A stretch of 64,000 bases of DNA, taken from the NCBI GenBank assembly GCA_964424805.1, contig CAYRKH010000011.1:6529-70528 (forward strand), in the 5' to 3' direction. Under the pieces are notes generated by a model. That model made no database searches and had not been told where the DNA came from. It was given only the letters and a program-made list of their open reading frames with translations. Made by a program: the position numbers and the translations under genes. This document shows, in pieces, positions 1-8,649 of the stretch; position 1 is the stretch's first letter; each line of letters begins with the position of its first letter. The stretch is from IDS-8 sp964424805 (GTDB taxonomy: Bacteria; Pseudomonadota; Gammaproteobacteria; Steroidobacterales; Woeseiaceae).

Positions 1-70
1 TGGCGAACTCCGCGCCCCCGGCCTCGAGCGCGGTGCGCGCTTCCGCGAGGCGTATACAATACCCGGCTCC

Positions 71-1000
71 ATGCAGGCTCTTTCCATTCGAAGTTTAAGC
101 AAGACCTACGCCAACGGCGTGCGCGCGCTCAAGGGCATCGACCTGGACGTCGAGGCAGGTGACTTCTACGCGCTGCTGGGACCGAACGGCGCAGGCAAGA
201 CCACCGCTATCGGCATCGTGACTTCGCTGGTCCGCAAGTCCGGAGGCGAGGTGCGCGTCTTCGGCCACAGCATCGACCGCGAGCTCGAGGCCGCGAAGAC
301 CTGCATCGGACTCGTGCCGCAGGAGATCAATCTCAACCTGTTCGAAACGGTCGAGAACGTCGTCCTAAACCAGGCGGGCTACTACGGTGTGCCCCGGCGG
401 CTGGCGCGCAAGCGCGCCGAGAAATACCTGAACGAGCTGCGTCTCTGGGATCGGCGTGACGAGGTGGCGCGAAACCTTTCCGGTGGCATGAAGCGCCGCC
501 TGATGATCGCGCGCGCCCTGGCGCACGAGCCGAAGCTGCTGATCCTCGACGAGCCGACCGCCGGCGTCGACATCGAGATTCGCCGCTCGATGTGGGAGTT
601 CCTGCGCCGCATCAACGCGGAAGGCACGACGATCATCCTCACCACGCACTACCTGGAGGAGGCGGAGAATCTCTGCAGGCACGTGGCGATCATCGACGAG
701 GGTACGATCGTCGAGAACGCGAGCATGAGCACGGTGTTGCGCAAGCTGCAGCGGGAATCCTTCGTGCTGAGCCTCCGCGACCCGATGGAGTCGACGCCGG
801 TGCTGGAAGGCTTCGAGGTAGCGCGTGCCGGCGACTACGAGCTCGAGGTGGCGGTAGATGCCGAGCACGACCTGAACGAGCTGTTCGCGCTCCTGAACGC
901 TCAGGGCATCCGCGTGATCAGCCTGCGCAACAAGGCAAACCGGCTGGAGGAGCTGTTCCTCGGGCTTGTCGAGGGCAGGGAGGTTCGCCGCGCATCATGA
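71..1000 (+). CDS. ABC transporter ATP-binding protein (ABC-2 exporter ATPase)
   Basis: A 309-residue cytoplasmic ATPase that would power the adjacent membrane subunit. Walker A (GPNGAGKTT) lies at about residues 37-45, the signature LSGGM at about 136-140, and Walker B with the D-loop (LLILDEPTAGVD) at about 155-166, followed by the switch-region TTH. The C-terminal 80 residues follow the drug/polysaccharide-exporter (DrrA/NodI-like) pattern. The ATG sits about 10 bases after an AT-rich TATACAAT, so either the leader is very short or the true promoter lies upstream of the window. The stop overlaps the next start (ATGA). Substrate unknown. Confidence 0.93.
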   Translation: MQALSIRSLSKTYANGVRALKGIDLDVEAGDFYALLGPNGAGKTTAIGIVTSLVRKSGGEVRVFGHSIDRELEAAKTCIGLVPQEINLNLFETVENVVLNQAGYYGVPRRLARKRAEKYLNELRLWDRRDEVARNLSGGMKRRLMIARALAHEPKLLILDEPTAGVDIEIRRSMWEFLRRINAEGTTIILTTHYLEEAENLCRHVAIIDEGTIVENASMSTVLRKLQRESFVLSLRDPMESTPVLEGFEVARAGDYELEVAVDAEHDLNELFALLNAQGIRVISLRNKANRLEELFLGLVEGREVRRAS

Positions 1001-1770
1001 ACCTGGGGCTGAACCTGGTCGCGCTGCAGACCATCGTCGCCAAGGAATTCAGCCGCATCGTTCGAATCTGGCTGCAGACCATCGTGCCGCCCGCGATCAC
1101 CATGACGCTCTACTTCGTGATCTTCGGCAGCCTGATAGGCCGGCGCATCGGCGAGATGGACGGCTACGACTACATGCAATACATCGCGCCCGGGCTCATC
1201 ATGATGTCGGTGATCACCAATTCATACGGCAACGTCGTGTCATCCTTCTTCGGCGCCAAGTTCGCACGGCACATCGAGGAGATGCTGGTGTCGCCGATGT
1301 CCTATGCCACCATCATCATCGGGCACGTTGCCGGAGGTGTGATCCGGGGCCTGCTGGTCGGTTCGCTGGTCACCGTGATCGCGCTCGGCTTCACCGACCT
1401 GGACGTGCAGCATCCATTCATTACCGCCTCGATGGTGGTCCTGGCATCGATCGTGTTCTCCCTTGCCGGTTTCATCAACGCGGTATTTGCGAAGAAGTTC
1501 GACGACATCGCCATTGTTCCGACCTTCGTGCTGACGCCGCTGACCTACCTCGGCGGCGTTTTTTATTCGATCTCGATGCTGCCGGAATTCTGGCAGAAGC
1601 TGTCGTTGCTGAACCCTATCCTCTACATGGTCAATGCGTTCCGCTACGGCGTCCTCGGCGCTTCCGACATCGACATTCGCCACGCTTACCTTATAGTGGC
1701 CGTATTCGTGGTACTGCTCTTCGGCATCAGCCTTGTGCTGTTGAAGCGCGGAATCGGCGTCCGGGAATAG
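997..1770 (+). CDS. ABC-2 type transporter permease
   Basis: A 257-residue inner-membrane protein with about six hydrophobic segments and the ABC-2 family signature near its C-terminus (LTPLTYLGGVFYS followed by a proline- and asparagine-containing segment). It is the partner of the preceding ATPase: the two share an ATGA overlap at 997-1000, so one half-exporter is made from one transcript. The start was chosen for that overlap; the open frame extends far upstream only as an antisense-like artefact inside the ATPase gene. The cargo cannot be deduced from sequence. Confidence 0.92.
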   Translation: MNLGLNLVALQTIVAKEFSRIVRIWLQTIVPPAITMTLYFVIFGSLIGRRIGEMDGYDYMQYIAPGLIMMSVITNSYGNVVSSFFGAKFARHIEEMLVSPMSYATIIIGHVAGGVIRGLLVGSLVTVIALGFTDLDVQHPFITASMVVLASIVFSLAGFINAVFAKKFDDIAIVPTFVLTPLTYLGGVFYSISMLPEFWQKLSLLNPILYMVNAFRYGVLGASDIDIRHAYLIVAVFVVLLFGISLVLLKRGIGVRE

Positions 1771-1856
1771 ACCGGGCCGCCGTGGAAGGGTGGTGGCCGC
1801 TCCGGAATGCTCTTGCAGCATTCGGTCGAGTTCGGGACTGACCCAGGTGTCCAATC

Positions 1857-2996
1857 ATGCAGTTGACGGATCTCGAAACGCCGGCCCTGGTGCTGGATCG
1901 CAAAAAGCTCGAAGGAAACATCGAGCGCATGCGCGCGCACCTCGAGGAACTCGGTGGCAGCTTGCGGCCGCACGTGAAAACCGTGAAATGCCTCGATGCG
2001 GTGCGCCTGGCGCTCGCCGGCCAGCCGGGCGGAATCACGGTTTCGACATTGAAAGAGGCGGAGTTCTTCCATGCTCACGGCATCGATGACATCCTCTACG
2101 CGGTCGGGATCGCGCCGAACAAGCTGGAGCACGTCGTCCGGTTGACACGCGAGGGCGTGAACCTCGGCCTGATCACGGACAACGTTGCCGCCGCCTCCGC
2201 CTGCAGCGAGGCGGTGAGTGCCGCCGGGCTGCGGCTGCCATTGCTGATCGAGCTGGACGTGGACGGCCATCGATCCGGGATCGTGCCGGAGTCCGCCCAG
2301 CTCCTGGAGGTGGGCGCCTTCATCGCCGGGTGTCCCGGGCTCGAGCTGCGCGGGGTGCTGACGCACGCCGGCGAGTCTTACAACTGCCGCTCGGACGAGG
2401 AGCTGCGCGCGATGGCCGAGCGCGAGCGCGCCGGCGCCGTGCACGCCGCACAACGGCTGCGGGCTGCCGGCCTGTCCTGCCCGGTGGTTTCCGTCGGCTC
2501 GACGCCGACCGCAACCTTCGCGGAACGGCTCGACGGCGTGACGGAGGTACGGGCCGGTGTGTACTTGTTCCAGGATCTCGTGATGGCCGGAATCGGCGTG
2601 TGCGACGTCTCCGACATCGCCCTGTCGGTGCTGGTGAGCGTCATCGGCCACCAGCCGGAAAAAGGGTGGGTAATCACGGACGGCGGCTGGATGGCGCTAT
2701 CGCGCGACCGAGGGACCGCGAGCCAGCCGATCGACCAGGGCTACGGGGTCGTACGTGACCTCGCGGGCGGCGCTCTCGCCGAGGACCTCATCGTGCAGTC
2801 CACGAACCAGGAACACGGGGTGATCGCCCGCCGCGACGGCGGCGCCATCGATCCGGCGCGCTACCCGGTCGGCACACTGCTGCGCGTACTGCCGAACCAC
2901 GCCTGCGCTACGGGCGCGCAGCACGCCGCCTATCACGTGGTTGAAGGCTCGAGCCCGGAGGTTCGCACGACCTGGAGCCGCTTCAGTGGCTGGTAA
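1857..2996 (+). CDS. DSD1/D-threonine aldolase-like PLP enzyme (alanine racemase N-terminal fold)
   Basis: 379 residues. The N-terminal PLP barrel opens with a family-typical TPALVLD segment and RPHVKT around Lys41, the expected Schiff-base lysine. The C-terminal part carries PNHAC, the His-x-Cys metal site of eukaryotic-type D-serine dehydratase and D-threonine aldolase. Such enzymes cleave or dehydrate D-hydroxy amino acids using PLP and a divalent metal in the cytoplasm. The exact substrate cannot be set from sequence. It overlaps the RidA gene by a few bases, which fits removal of the reactive imine or enamine products of dehydration. Confidence 0.85.
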   Translation: MQLTDLETPALVLDRKKLEGNIERMRAHLEELGGSLRPHVKTVKCLDAVRLALAGQPGGITVSTLKEAEFFHAHGIDDILYAVGIAPNKLEHVVRLTREGVNLGLITDNVAAASACSEAVSAAGLRLPLLIELDVDGHRSGIVPESAQLLEVGAFIAGCPGLELRGVLTHAGESYNCRSDEELRAMAERERAGAVHAAQRLRAAGLSCPVVSVGSTPTATFAERLDGVTEVRAGVYLFQDLVMAGIGVCDVSDIALSVLVSVIGHQPEKGWVITDGGWMALSRDRGTASQPIDQGYGVVRDLAGGALAEDLIVQSTNQEHGVIARRDGGAIDPARYPVGTLLRVLPNHACATGAQHAAYHVVEGSSPEVRTTWSRFSGW

Positions 2997-3384
2997 AGCT
3001 GACCTCGAGCGGATCGCAACGGACGCGGCCACCGCGCCGCACGGGCATTACGCCCAGGCGATCCGGCACCGGGGTCTCGTCTATGTTTCCGGCCTGCTCG
3101 GCAACAGCCTGGCGGAGCACGTCGAGGCTTCGCGCGGCGTCGTCGAGCAGACGCGGCACTGCATGGACCAGCTGGAGGCGATCCTCGACGCCGCCGGCAC
3201 GACGCTGTCGCGCGTCGTGAAGATGTCCGTATACGTCGTTGACGTCGACGAATGGGCAGCCATCAACGCCGAGCTTGCGCGCCGCTACGGCGAGCATCGC
3301 CCGGCACGCATCGTGGTGCCCACAGGGACCCCGCTGCGCTATGGCTCGGAAATCGAGATCGATGCAATCGCCGCCGTCGACTGA
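2986..3384 (+). CDS. RidA/YjgF family enamine/imine deaminase-like protein
   Basis: About 132 residues of the small trimeric RidA fold, which hydrolyses reactive 2-aminoacrylate-type imines formed by PLP dehydratases. Family features visible are GHYAQAIRHRGLVYVSG near the N-terminus and PARIVVPTGTPL with a C-terminal EIEIDAIA strand. The usual catalytic Arg of the RidA subgroup (normally in an R-x-x-V/I motif) is plausible at PARIVV. I chose GTG at 2986, which overlaps the upstream stop. A TTG at 2941 would add an unlikely Arg-rich tail. Confidence 0.85.
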   Translation: MAGKADLERIATDAATAPHGHYAQAIRHRGLVYVSGLLGNSLAEHVEASRGVVEQTRHCMDQLEAILDAAGTTLSRVVKMSVYVVDVDEWAAINAELARRYGEHRPARIVVPTGTPLRYGSEIEIDAIAAVD

Positions 3385-4129
3385 CCGCCCGGCACCGCCG
3401 GGCATCGGCGACGAAATCGCGGAGAAACTCGCCGTGGTGCGCGCGCGCATCGCCGGGGCAGCGGCCCGTGCCGGCCGCGAGGCGGACAACGTCGTCCTGC
3501 TCCCCGTCACGAAGACGGTGCCGGAGGAGCGGCTGCGGGCGGCCTACGCCGCGGGCCTCAGGATGTTCGGCGAGAACAAGGTGCAGGAAGCCCGCACCAA
3601 GGCGGAGGGACTGGCCGACCTCGCCATCGACTGGAGCATCATCGGCCATTTGCAGACGAACAAGGCGCGCTACGTTGCCCGCTTCGCGTCCGAGGTGCAG
3701 TCGCTCGACAGCGTTCGGGTCGCGGCGGCGCTGGATCGCCGGCTGCAGATCGAAGGCCGTGGTCTCGACGTGCTCGTGCAGGTGAATACATCGGGGGAAG
3801 CGAGCAAGTACGGGCTGCCCCCGGAGGAGGTCGCCGGCTTCCTGCGCGAGCTTCCCGCGTTCACTGCTCTGCGCGTGCGCGGCTTGATGACGCTGGCCGT
3901 GTTCTCGGACGACGCCGCGCGCGTGCGAGCCTGCTTCCGTCGGCTGCGCACGCTGCGGGACCGCCTGCGGGAGGAAGCGCCCGCGGGAATCGGTCTCGAC
4001 GAGCTGTCCATGGGCATGTCGGGCGATTTCGAGATCGCGATCGAGGAAGGCGCGACCGTCGTGCGGGTCGGCCAGGCGATCTTCGGAGCCCGGCCCCTGC
4101 CCGATTCGCATTACTGGCCGGGCGGTTGA
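3362..4129 (+). CDS. yggS: YggS/PROSC family PLP homeostasis protein
   Basis: 255 residues. A single-domain PLP-binding barrel that buffers and delivers pyridoxal phosphate. The PLP lysine lies in LLPVTKTVPEERL, followed by the family signatures FGENKVQEA, IGHLQTNKA and LSMGMSGDFEIAIEEGAT. The ATG at 3362 lies inside the end of the RidA gene (23-base overlap), so the three genes DSD1-like, ridA and yggS form one translationally coupled unit centred on PLP chemistry. In many proteobacteria yggS sits beside pilT/proC; those are absent here. Confidence 0.93.
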   Translation: MQSPPSTDRPAPPGIGDEIAEKLAVVRARIAGAAARAGREADNVVLLPVTKTVPEERLRAAYAAGLRMFGENKVQEARTKAEGLADLAIDWSIIGHLQTNKARYVARFASEVQSLDSVRVAAALDRRLQIEGRGLDVLVQVNTSGEASKYGLPPEEVAGFLRELPAFTALRVRGLMTLAVFSDDAARVRACFRRLRTLRDRLREEAPAGIGLDELSMGMSGDFEIAIEEGATVVRVGQAIFGARPLPDSHYWPGG

Positions 4130-4197
4130 TCGCTCGCGCTACCCGCGCAGACGCCTTGTCCGAAGGCGCGTGATCCGGGCTTCGACCGATGGCGGCG

Positions 4198-5178
4198 TCA
4201 ACCCCACAGCGGCTCGGCGGGCCACTCCATCAGGCCGCCCGTGTACCGAAGGCCGTCAGGCCAGTCTTCGGCCTGCAACAGCGGACCGTCGAGGTCCACG
4301 AACTCGCACATCTGGGCCAGCACCAGGCCCGGCGCCATGCCGACGGATCCCGCGACCATGCAGCCCACCATGAGCCTGAAACCGTCCTCTACGGCGGCAT
4401 TCGCAAGCTGCAAGGCCGCCGTGAGGCCGCCGGCCTTGTCCAGCTTGATGTTGATCACGTTGTAGCGGCCGCGTATCCGCGGGAGATCGTCGACGGTATC
4501 GATCGCCTCGTCCGCGCAGACCGGAACGACGCTCTTGTCGGCGCGTAGCTCGGTGTCCCGCTGGACGCTGACCGGTTGTTCGAGCAGCGCGACACCCAGC
4601 CGGCGCAACGCTTCGCCCAACTCGTAAACCGTGGACACCTCCCACGCCTGGTTGGGGTCGACGATGAGCTTCGCATCCGGGGCGCCGCGCCTGACCGCCT
4701 CCAGCGCGGCGAGCGGGTCGTCGGCACCTACCTTGACCTTGATCCACTCGTAGTCCGCCAGCGACCGCGCCGTCGCCTCGTATTCGCTGAGCGACCGGAG
4801 GCCTATGGTCGCTGCCGTGCGAACAGGCCTCAGGCGCTCGAGTCCCGCCCGCTGCCATACCGGCTTCCCGGTCTGGCGGGCTTCCAGGTCCCAGAGGGCC
4901 GCATCGAGTGCATTCCGCGCCCCGCCGGGGGGCAGCAGTTCGAGCAGGTCTTCCCGGCTCGCGCCCGCTTCTACCTCGGCGCGCACCGACTCGAGCTGTT
5001 GCCGCATTACGGCCGGCGTTTCGCCATGGTAGTCGACCCCGGCCGCCTCACCGCGGCCCGTGAAGCGGCCCGATACCACCTCGACGATGATGACTTCGGC
5101 GGTGGTATACGCCTGGCGAGATATGACGAACGGCTCGCGCAGCCGCCACGAGTGCTCTTTTACCTGTAACGAGATCAC
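4198..5178 (-). CDS. Enolase-superfamily dipeptide epimerase (L-Ala-D/L-Glu epimerase-like)
   Basis: 326 residues of the muconate-lactonizing subgroup. The KxK base pair is in WIKVKVG. The three metal ligands are in LIVDPNQAW, LLEQPV and CADEAID, and the second catalytic lysine is in NIKLDKAGG. The DGPLL C-terminal barrel end is also typical. The likely role is epimerising dipeptides such as L-Ala-D-Glu from murein recycling, but subgroup specificity needs structure-based prediction. The GTG start at 5178 has no strong ribosome-binding site. It lies downstream of the dehydratase gene on the same strand, separated by 95 bases with no other feature. Confidence 0.88.
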   Translation of the reverse strand: MISLQVKEHSWRLREPFVISRQAYTTAEVIIVEVVSGRFTGRGEAAGVDYHGETPAVMRQQLESVRAEVEAGASREDLLELLPPGGARNALDAALWDLEARQTGKPVWQRAGLERLRPVRTAATIGLRSLSEYEATARSLADYEWIKVKVGADDPLAALEAVRRGAPDAKLIVDPNQAWEVSTVYELGEALRRLGVALLEQPVSVQRDTELRADKSVVPVCADEAIDTVDDLPRIRGRYNVINIKLDKAGGLTAALQLANAAVEDGFRLMVGCMVAGSVGMAPGLVLAQMCEFVDLDGPLLQAEDWPDGLRYTGGLMEWPAEPLWG

Positions 5179-5273
5179 GGAAGTTACACCCTCATTGGTC
5201 GATCAACCTGCAACGATAGCAAAACAGGATGCCGCGGAGTGTTGTGGTCGAGGCATTGTTCGTCTTGCGCAGG

Positions 5274-6248
5274 TCACCGTATGGCATCGACGATCTTCAC
5301 CAGGCGATCGAAATCGAGGTTGCCGCCGGACACCACGCAAACGACGCGGGAATCCGCGGTTAGCCGGTCCCGGCAGGCGAGCAGGCCGGCGAGCGCCGCG
5401 GCGCCCGCCGGCTCGGCATAAAGCTTGCAGCGCGCCATCAGGAGCTGCACCGCTTCGGCGATCCGGCGATCCGGGACCAGCACCACGTCCTCGAAGTGGT
5501 CCTTGACGAGCGCGTAGCACGACTCGCCTGCGGTGGGAGCCGCCAGTCCGTCGGCGATCGTGTCAACCCGTTCGAGCGCGATCGGCCGCCCCGCGTCCAG
5601 GCTGCGGCGCATGGCAGGCGCCCCTTCAGGCTCCACGCCGATGAGGCGAAGGTCACGCCCGGTCGCGGCGCTCGCTTTCGCAATGCCGCCGGCCATGCCG
5701 CCGCCCCCGATGGCGACAAATACCGTGTCGGCGCCCGGGGCCTGCTCCATGATCTCCAGGCCGAGCGAGGCATGTCCGGTCATCAGGTCGTCATTGTCAT
5801 AGGAGGAGATGAACGTCAGGCCACGGGTTTCGGCAAGCTCGCGGCAGTAGGCGAGGCACTCGGTGGCCGTTCCGTGCAGGATCACGTCGGCACCGTAGTC
5901 GCGTGTCGCTTGCGCTTTGACGCGACTCGCGGTTTCCGGCATGACGACCGTCGCCGAGACGCCGACCACGCGCGCCGCGTACGCGAGGCCCTGCGCGGCA
6001 TTGCCGGCGGAGAACGTGATCACGCCGTGTTCCCGCTGCGCCGCGTCGAGCTGCATCAGGGTCCACAACATCCCGCGCGGCTTGTAGGACCCCGTCTTCT
6101 GGAACAGTTCGGCCTTGAGGTCGACCCGGCAGCCCGCCATTTGCGACAGCGTGCTGGAATGGAGGAGCGGCGTCTCGTGCACGTAGGGTGCGATTGCGGC
6201 CCTCGCTTTCGCCAGCTCCGGGTAGTTGCTTTGTCGTGTTCCGCTCAT
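5274..6248 (-). CDS. Threonine/serine dehydratase family PLP enzyme
   Basis: 324 residues, fold type II. The PLP lysine is Lys56 in QKTGSYKPRG. The asparagine loop SAGNAAQG and the phosphate-cradle glycine loop GGGGMAGG follow in the expected order. No C-terminal ACT regulatory domain is present, so this is the short catabolic or racemase-like type (threonine dehydratase, serine racemase, or threo-3-hydroxyaspartate ammonia-lyase cannot be told apart here). Products of this reaction are substrates of RidA, which lies about 2 kb away on the opposite strand. Confidence 0.9.
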   Translation of the reverse strand: MSGTRQSNYPELAKARAAIAPYVHETPLLHSSTLSQMAGCRVDLKAELFQKTGSYKPRGMLWTLMQLDAAQREHGVITFSAGNAAQGLAYAARVVGVSATVVMPETASRVKAQATRDYGADVILHGTATECLAYCRELAETRGLTFISSYDNDDLMTGHASLGLEIMEQAPGADTVFVAIGGGGMAGGIAKASAATGRDLRLIGVEPEGAPAMRRSLDAGRPIALERVDTIADGLAAPTAGESCYALVKDHFEDVVLVPDRRIAEAVQLLMARCKLYAEPAGAAALAGLLACRDRLTADSRVVCVVSGGNLDFDRLVKIVDAIR

Positions 6249-6307
6249 CGTCGGTGTGCCTTTTGCCGAGGCTGGTCAGTCTGTTGATGCCGCGCGATTC
6301 TTGCTCG

Positions 6308-6928
6308 TCAGGGGCTCGGCAGGAAAAACCGGGTTCCGCCGTGCTCCAGCACGATGCCGTTGGACAGGATCTCGATCACCCGCGGACCTTCCGACAGCGT
6401 AGTGCCTTCCCTGTAGCGGCTCATGTTGATGACGACGAACCGGCTGTCGGCCTGCTCGCCGTAGACGTGGAGGTCGACGTGCAGGTCCGGCAGCAGCAGC
6501 GTGCCGTTGGCGCGCAGCTCGTCGAACGTGGACAGCGAGCCCATGTCGACCGGCGGGGGGGCGCGCGCGGGTGCCGGCTCCGGCGCCGCCGCGGGCTCGG
6601 TCCGCACCCGGGGTGCCGGGGCGGCCGCCTCGGCTTCACGCTGCTCCTCCTTCGCGGCGCTGACGAGGTCGGCAACGCGCGGTGTCGGCACCGTATCCGG
6701 TAACTCAAGCTGCCGGGTGACCGGGCCTGCCTCCCCCGTAACCGCTTCCGGCCGCAGCAGCAGCGCGAGCAGCACGGCCAGGTTGATCGCGAGCAGGCCG
6801 GCCACGGCCCACAGCCAGCGCGGCGTGCCGGATCGCAGGCGAGCATCGGGGATGTCGGCGACGCCGGGCAAGCTCTTCCGCTGGCGTTCCGCTTCGGACT
6901 TTTTCAGCGCATCGAGGATGAAAGACAT
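6308..6928 (-). CDS. gspB: GspB-type general secretion pathway accessory protein
   Basis: 206 residues. It opens with MSFILDALKKSEAERQR, the strongly conserved start of GspB/ExeB proteins. One transmembrane helix follows at about residues 38-58, then a Pro/Ala-rich periplasmic linker and a C-terminal compact domain beginning MGSLSTFDELRANG. ExeB-like proteins pair with ExeA to place the type II secretin through peptidoglycan. It lies 6 bases after the ExeA-like gene, so the two are co-expressed. No other gsp genes are in the window. Confidence 0.88.
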   Translation of the reverse strand: MSFILDALKKSEAERQRKSLPGVADIPDARLRSGTPRWLWAVAGLLAINLAVLLALLLRPEAVTGEAGPVTRQLELPDTVPTPRVADLVSAAKEEQREAEAAAPAPRVRTEPAAAPEPAPARAPPPVDMGSLSTFDELRANGTLLLPDLHVDLHVYGEQADSRFVVINMSRYREGTTLSEGPRVIEILSNGIVLEHGGTRFFLPSP

Positions 6929-6934
6929 CGCTCG

Positions 6935-8635
6935 CTACTCCGGGCTGCCCACGGCCGAGGCGAGGGAAAGGCGCGGCGTGCCGTCCCTGCCGAGCAGCGA
7001 GCTGATGAGAATCTGGGTGCGCGTGCCGGCGATGCCGTCGACATGCAGCCGCTGGCGGCGCTGGAATTCCATGACCTGCTGTTCCAGGTCCTCGTCGAAA
7101 TAGCGGGACTCGAGGTTTGCAGGCGCGTACGCCGGGTCGATGGCGGCGAGGCTCTGTCGCAGCCATTGCACGTTCGGGTTCGTGGTGCCCGGCCGGATCA
7201 GCGCCTCGACGCCGTCCGGTGGCCGCCAGACGAGCAGGTACTCGCCGAACCACAGCGGCGAAATATCCGCCAGCGGCCAGGCCGCGCGGCGCTCGCCGAT
7301 GGCCAGCGTGCCGGTGTCGTTCACGAGGGCGACCAGCACGGCGTGGTGAGTCGCACCCACGGAGTCCGTGAGCGTCAGCACGACGGGACGATCGAGCTGG
7401 CGGATGCCGCTCCACGAGCCGCGGCTGGCATAGCAGCGCAGCCCCGACGCCTCCGCCTGTGCGCAGGCCGTTCCCGATCCCGGGCGATAGTCGGCGTCCC
7501 ACAGCTGGAACAGGGTACCCATGGCGGCCGCGAGTTCGCTGCCCGTTTCGGCCGCCTGCAGCACGTCGTCGAGCCCGGGGCCCGCGAGCGGCGGCGTTTC
7601 CCCGGGCGTTTCCCCGACCGCGCCGGCGGCGGGTTCCGGCGCCGGCGCGCCGTCGGGCGGCGGCGCCTCGAGCACCGCCGCTTCGGCGGTACCGGCGGGG
7701 AGGCCGGGGGCGGGCCCGGCCGGGCCGTTCTCTTCCTGCAGCGCCCCCCAGAGCCAGGCAGCGGCCAGCCCCGCCGCCACGACGCCGCCCGCAGGCAAGG
7801 CCCACCGCAGCAGCACCGGTGCGAGCCGGGTTCCGGATACTTCCGCGGCGGCGCGGCGCACCGTGCGCCTGTCAACGGTGCGTGTCTCTCGGCTGTAGGC
7901 GCCAAGCAGCGCCCGGTCGCAGATCACGTTCATCAGGCGCGGGATGCCGCCTGACAGGCGGTACACCTCGCGCTTCGCCGCCCGCTCGAAGATGTCGCCG
8001 AGCGCGCCCGCGACCTTCAGGCGATGGTCGATGTAGCGCAGGGCCTCGTCTCGCGACAGGGGCTCCAGGTGGTAGCGGCCGGTAACGCGCTGGGCGAGCT
8101 GCCTCAGGCTGGGCTGTGAGAGCATCTCGCGCAGCTCCGGCTGGGCGATGAGGATGATCTGCAGCAGCTTCTGACGCGACGTTTCGAGATTCGTGAGCAG
8201 GCGCAGCTGCTCCAGTACCTGCGCGGACAGGTTCTGCGCCTCGTCGACGAGGAGGATCGTGCGCCGCCCGCGGGAGTGGGTGTCCAGCAGGTGCCGGTTG
8301 AGGGCGTCCACGTGCGCCTTTGCACTCTTCGGGTCGTCCGGGAGCGGGATACGCAGCTCCTCGCAGATCGCGGCCAGGAACTCGAGCGGCGTCAGGTTCG
8401 GATTCAGGATCAGCGCGACGTCGACCTCCGCCGGCATCTGGCCGAGCAGCGTGCGCACCAGTGTCGTCTTGCCGGTGCCGACCTCGCCCGTAAGCTGGAT
8501 GAAGCCGCCGCTTTCCGTGACGCCATAGACGAGATGCGCCAGTCCCTCGCCGTGCCGTTCGCTCATGAACAGGTAGCGCGGGTCCGGCGTGATTGCGAAC
8601 GGTTTCTCGTTCAGGCCAAAGAATCTGGTGTACAT
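6935..8635 (-). CDS. ExeA/GspA-type AAA ATPase with C39-like and peptidoglycan-binding domains
   Basis: 566 residues. The start MYTRFFGLNEKPFAITPDP is the family hallmark. Walker A GEVGTGKTT is at residues 50-58 and Walker B ILLVDEAQN at about 130. One transmembrane helix follows near residue 285, then an Ala/Pro/Glu-rich linker, a C39-peptidase-like module lacking an evident catalytic role, and a C-terminal peptidoglycan-binding repeat (DLEQQVMEFQRRQ). It couples cytoplasmic ATP to cell-wall remodelling for secretin assembly together with GspB. The start at 8635 was chosen by this N-terminal homology; the open frame runs about 1.4 kb further upstream as a shadow of dinB. Confidence 0.9.
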   Translation of the reverse strand: MYTRFFGLNEKPFAITPDPRYLFMSERHGEGLAHLVYGVTESGGFIQLTGEVGTGKTTLVRTLLGQMPAEVDVALILNPNLTPLEFLAAICEELRIPLPDDPKSAKAHVDALNRHLLDTHSRGRRTILLVDEAQNLSAQVLEQLRLLTNLETSRQKLLQIILIAQPELREMLSQPSLRQLAQRVTGRYHLEPLSRDEALRYIDHRLKVAGALGDIFERAAKREVYRLSGGIPRLMNVICDRALLGAYSRETRTVDRRTVRRAAAEVSGTRLAPVLLRWALPAGGVVAAGLAAAWLWGALQEENGPAGPAPGLPAGTAEAAVLEAPPPDGAPAPEPAAGAVGETPGETPPLAGPGLDDVLQAAETGSELAAAMGTLFQLWDADYRPGSGTACAQAEASGLRCYASRGSWSGIRQLDRPVVLTLTDSVGATHHAVLVALVNDTGTLAIGERRAAWPLADISPLWFGEYLLVWRPPDGVEALIRPGTTNPNVQWLRQSLAAIDPAYAPANLESRYFDEDLEQQVMEFQRRQRLHVDGIAGTRTQILISSLLGRDGTPRLSLASAVGSPE

Positions 8636-8649
8636 GCGCCCGCCCGATG

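Noticed and set aside
2941..2985. TTG 2941 as start of the RidA gene
   Set aside because: Adds an Arg-rich tail not seen in the compact family and overlaps the upstream gene by 56 bases; GTG 2986 fits better.
4151..4168. Hairpin CGCCTT/AAGGCG between yggS and the epimerase gene as a terminator
   Set aside because: Only six base pairs and no T-run; too weak to list as a feature.
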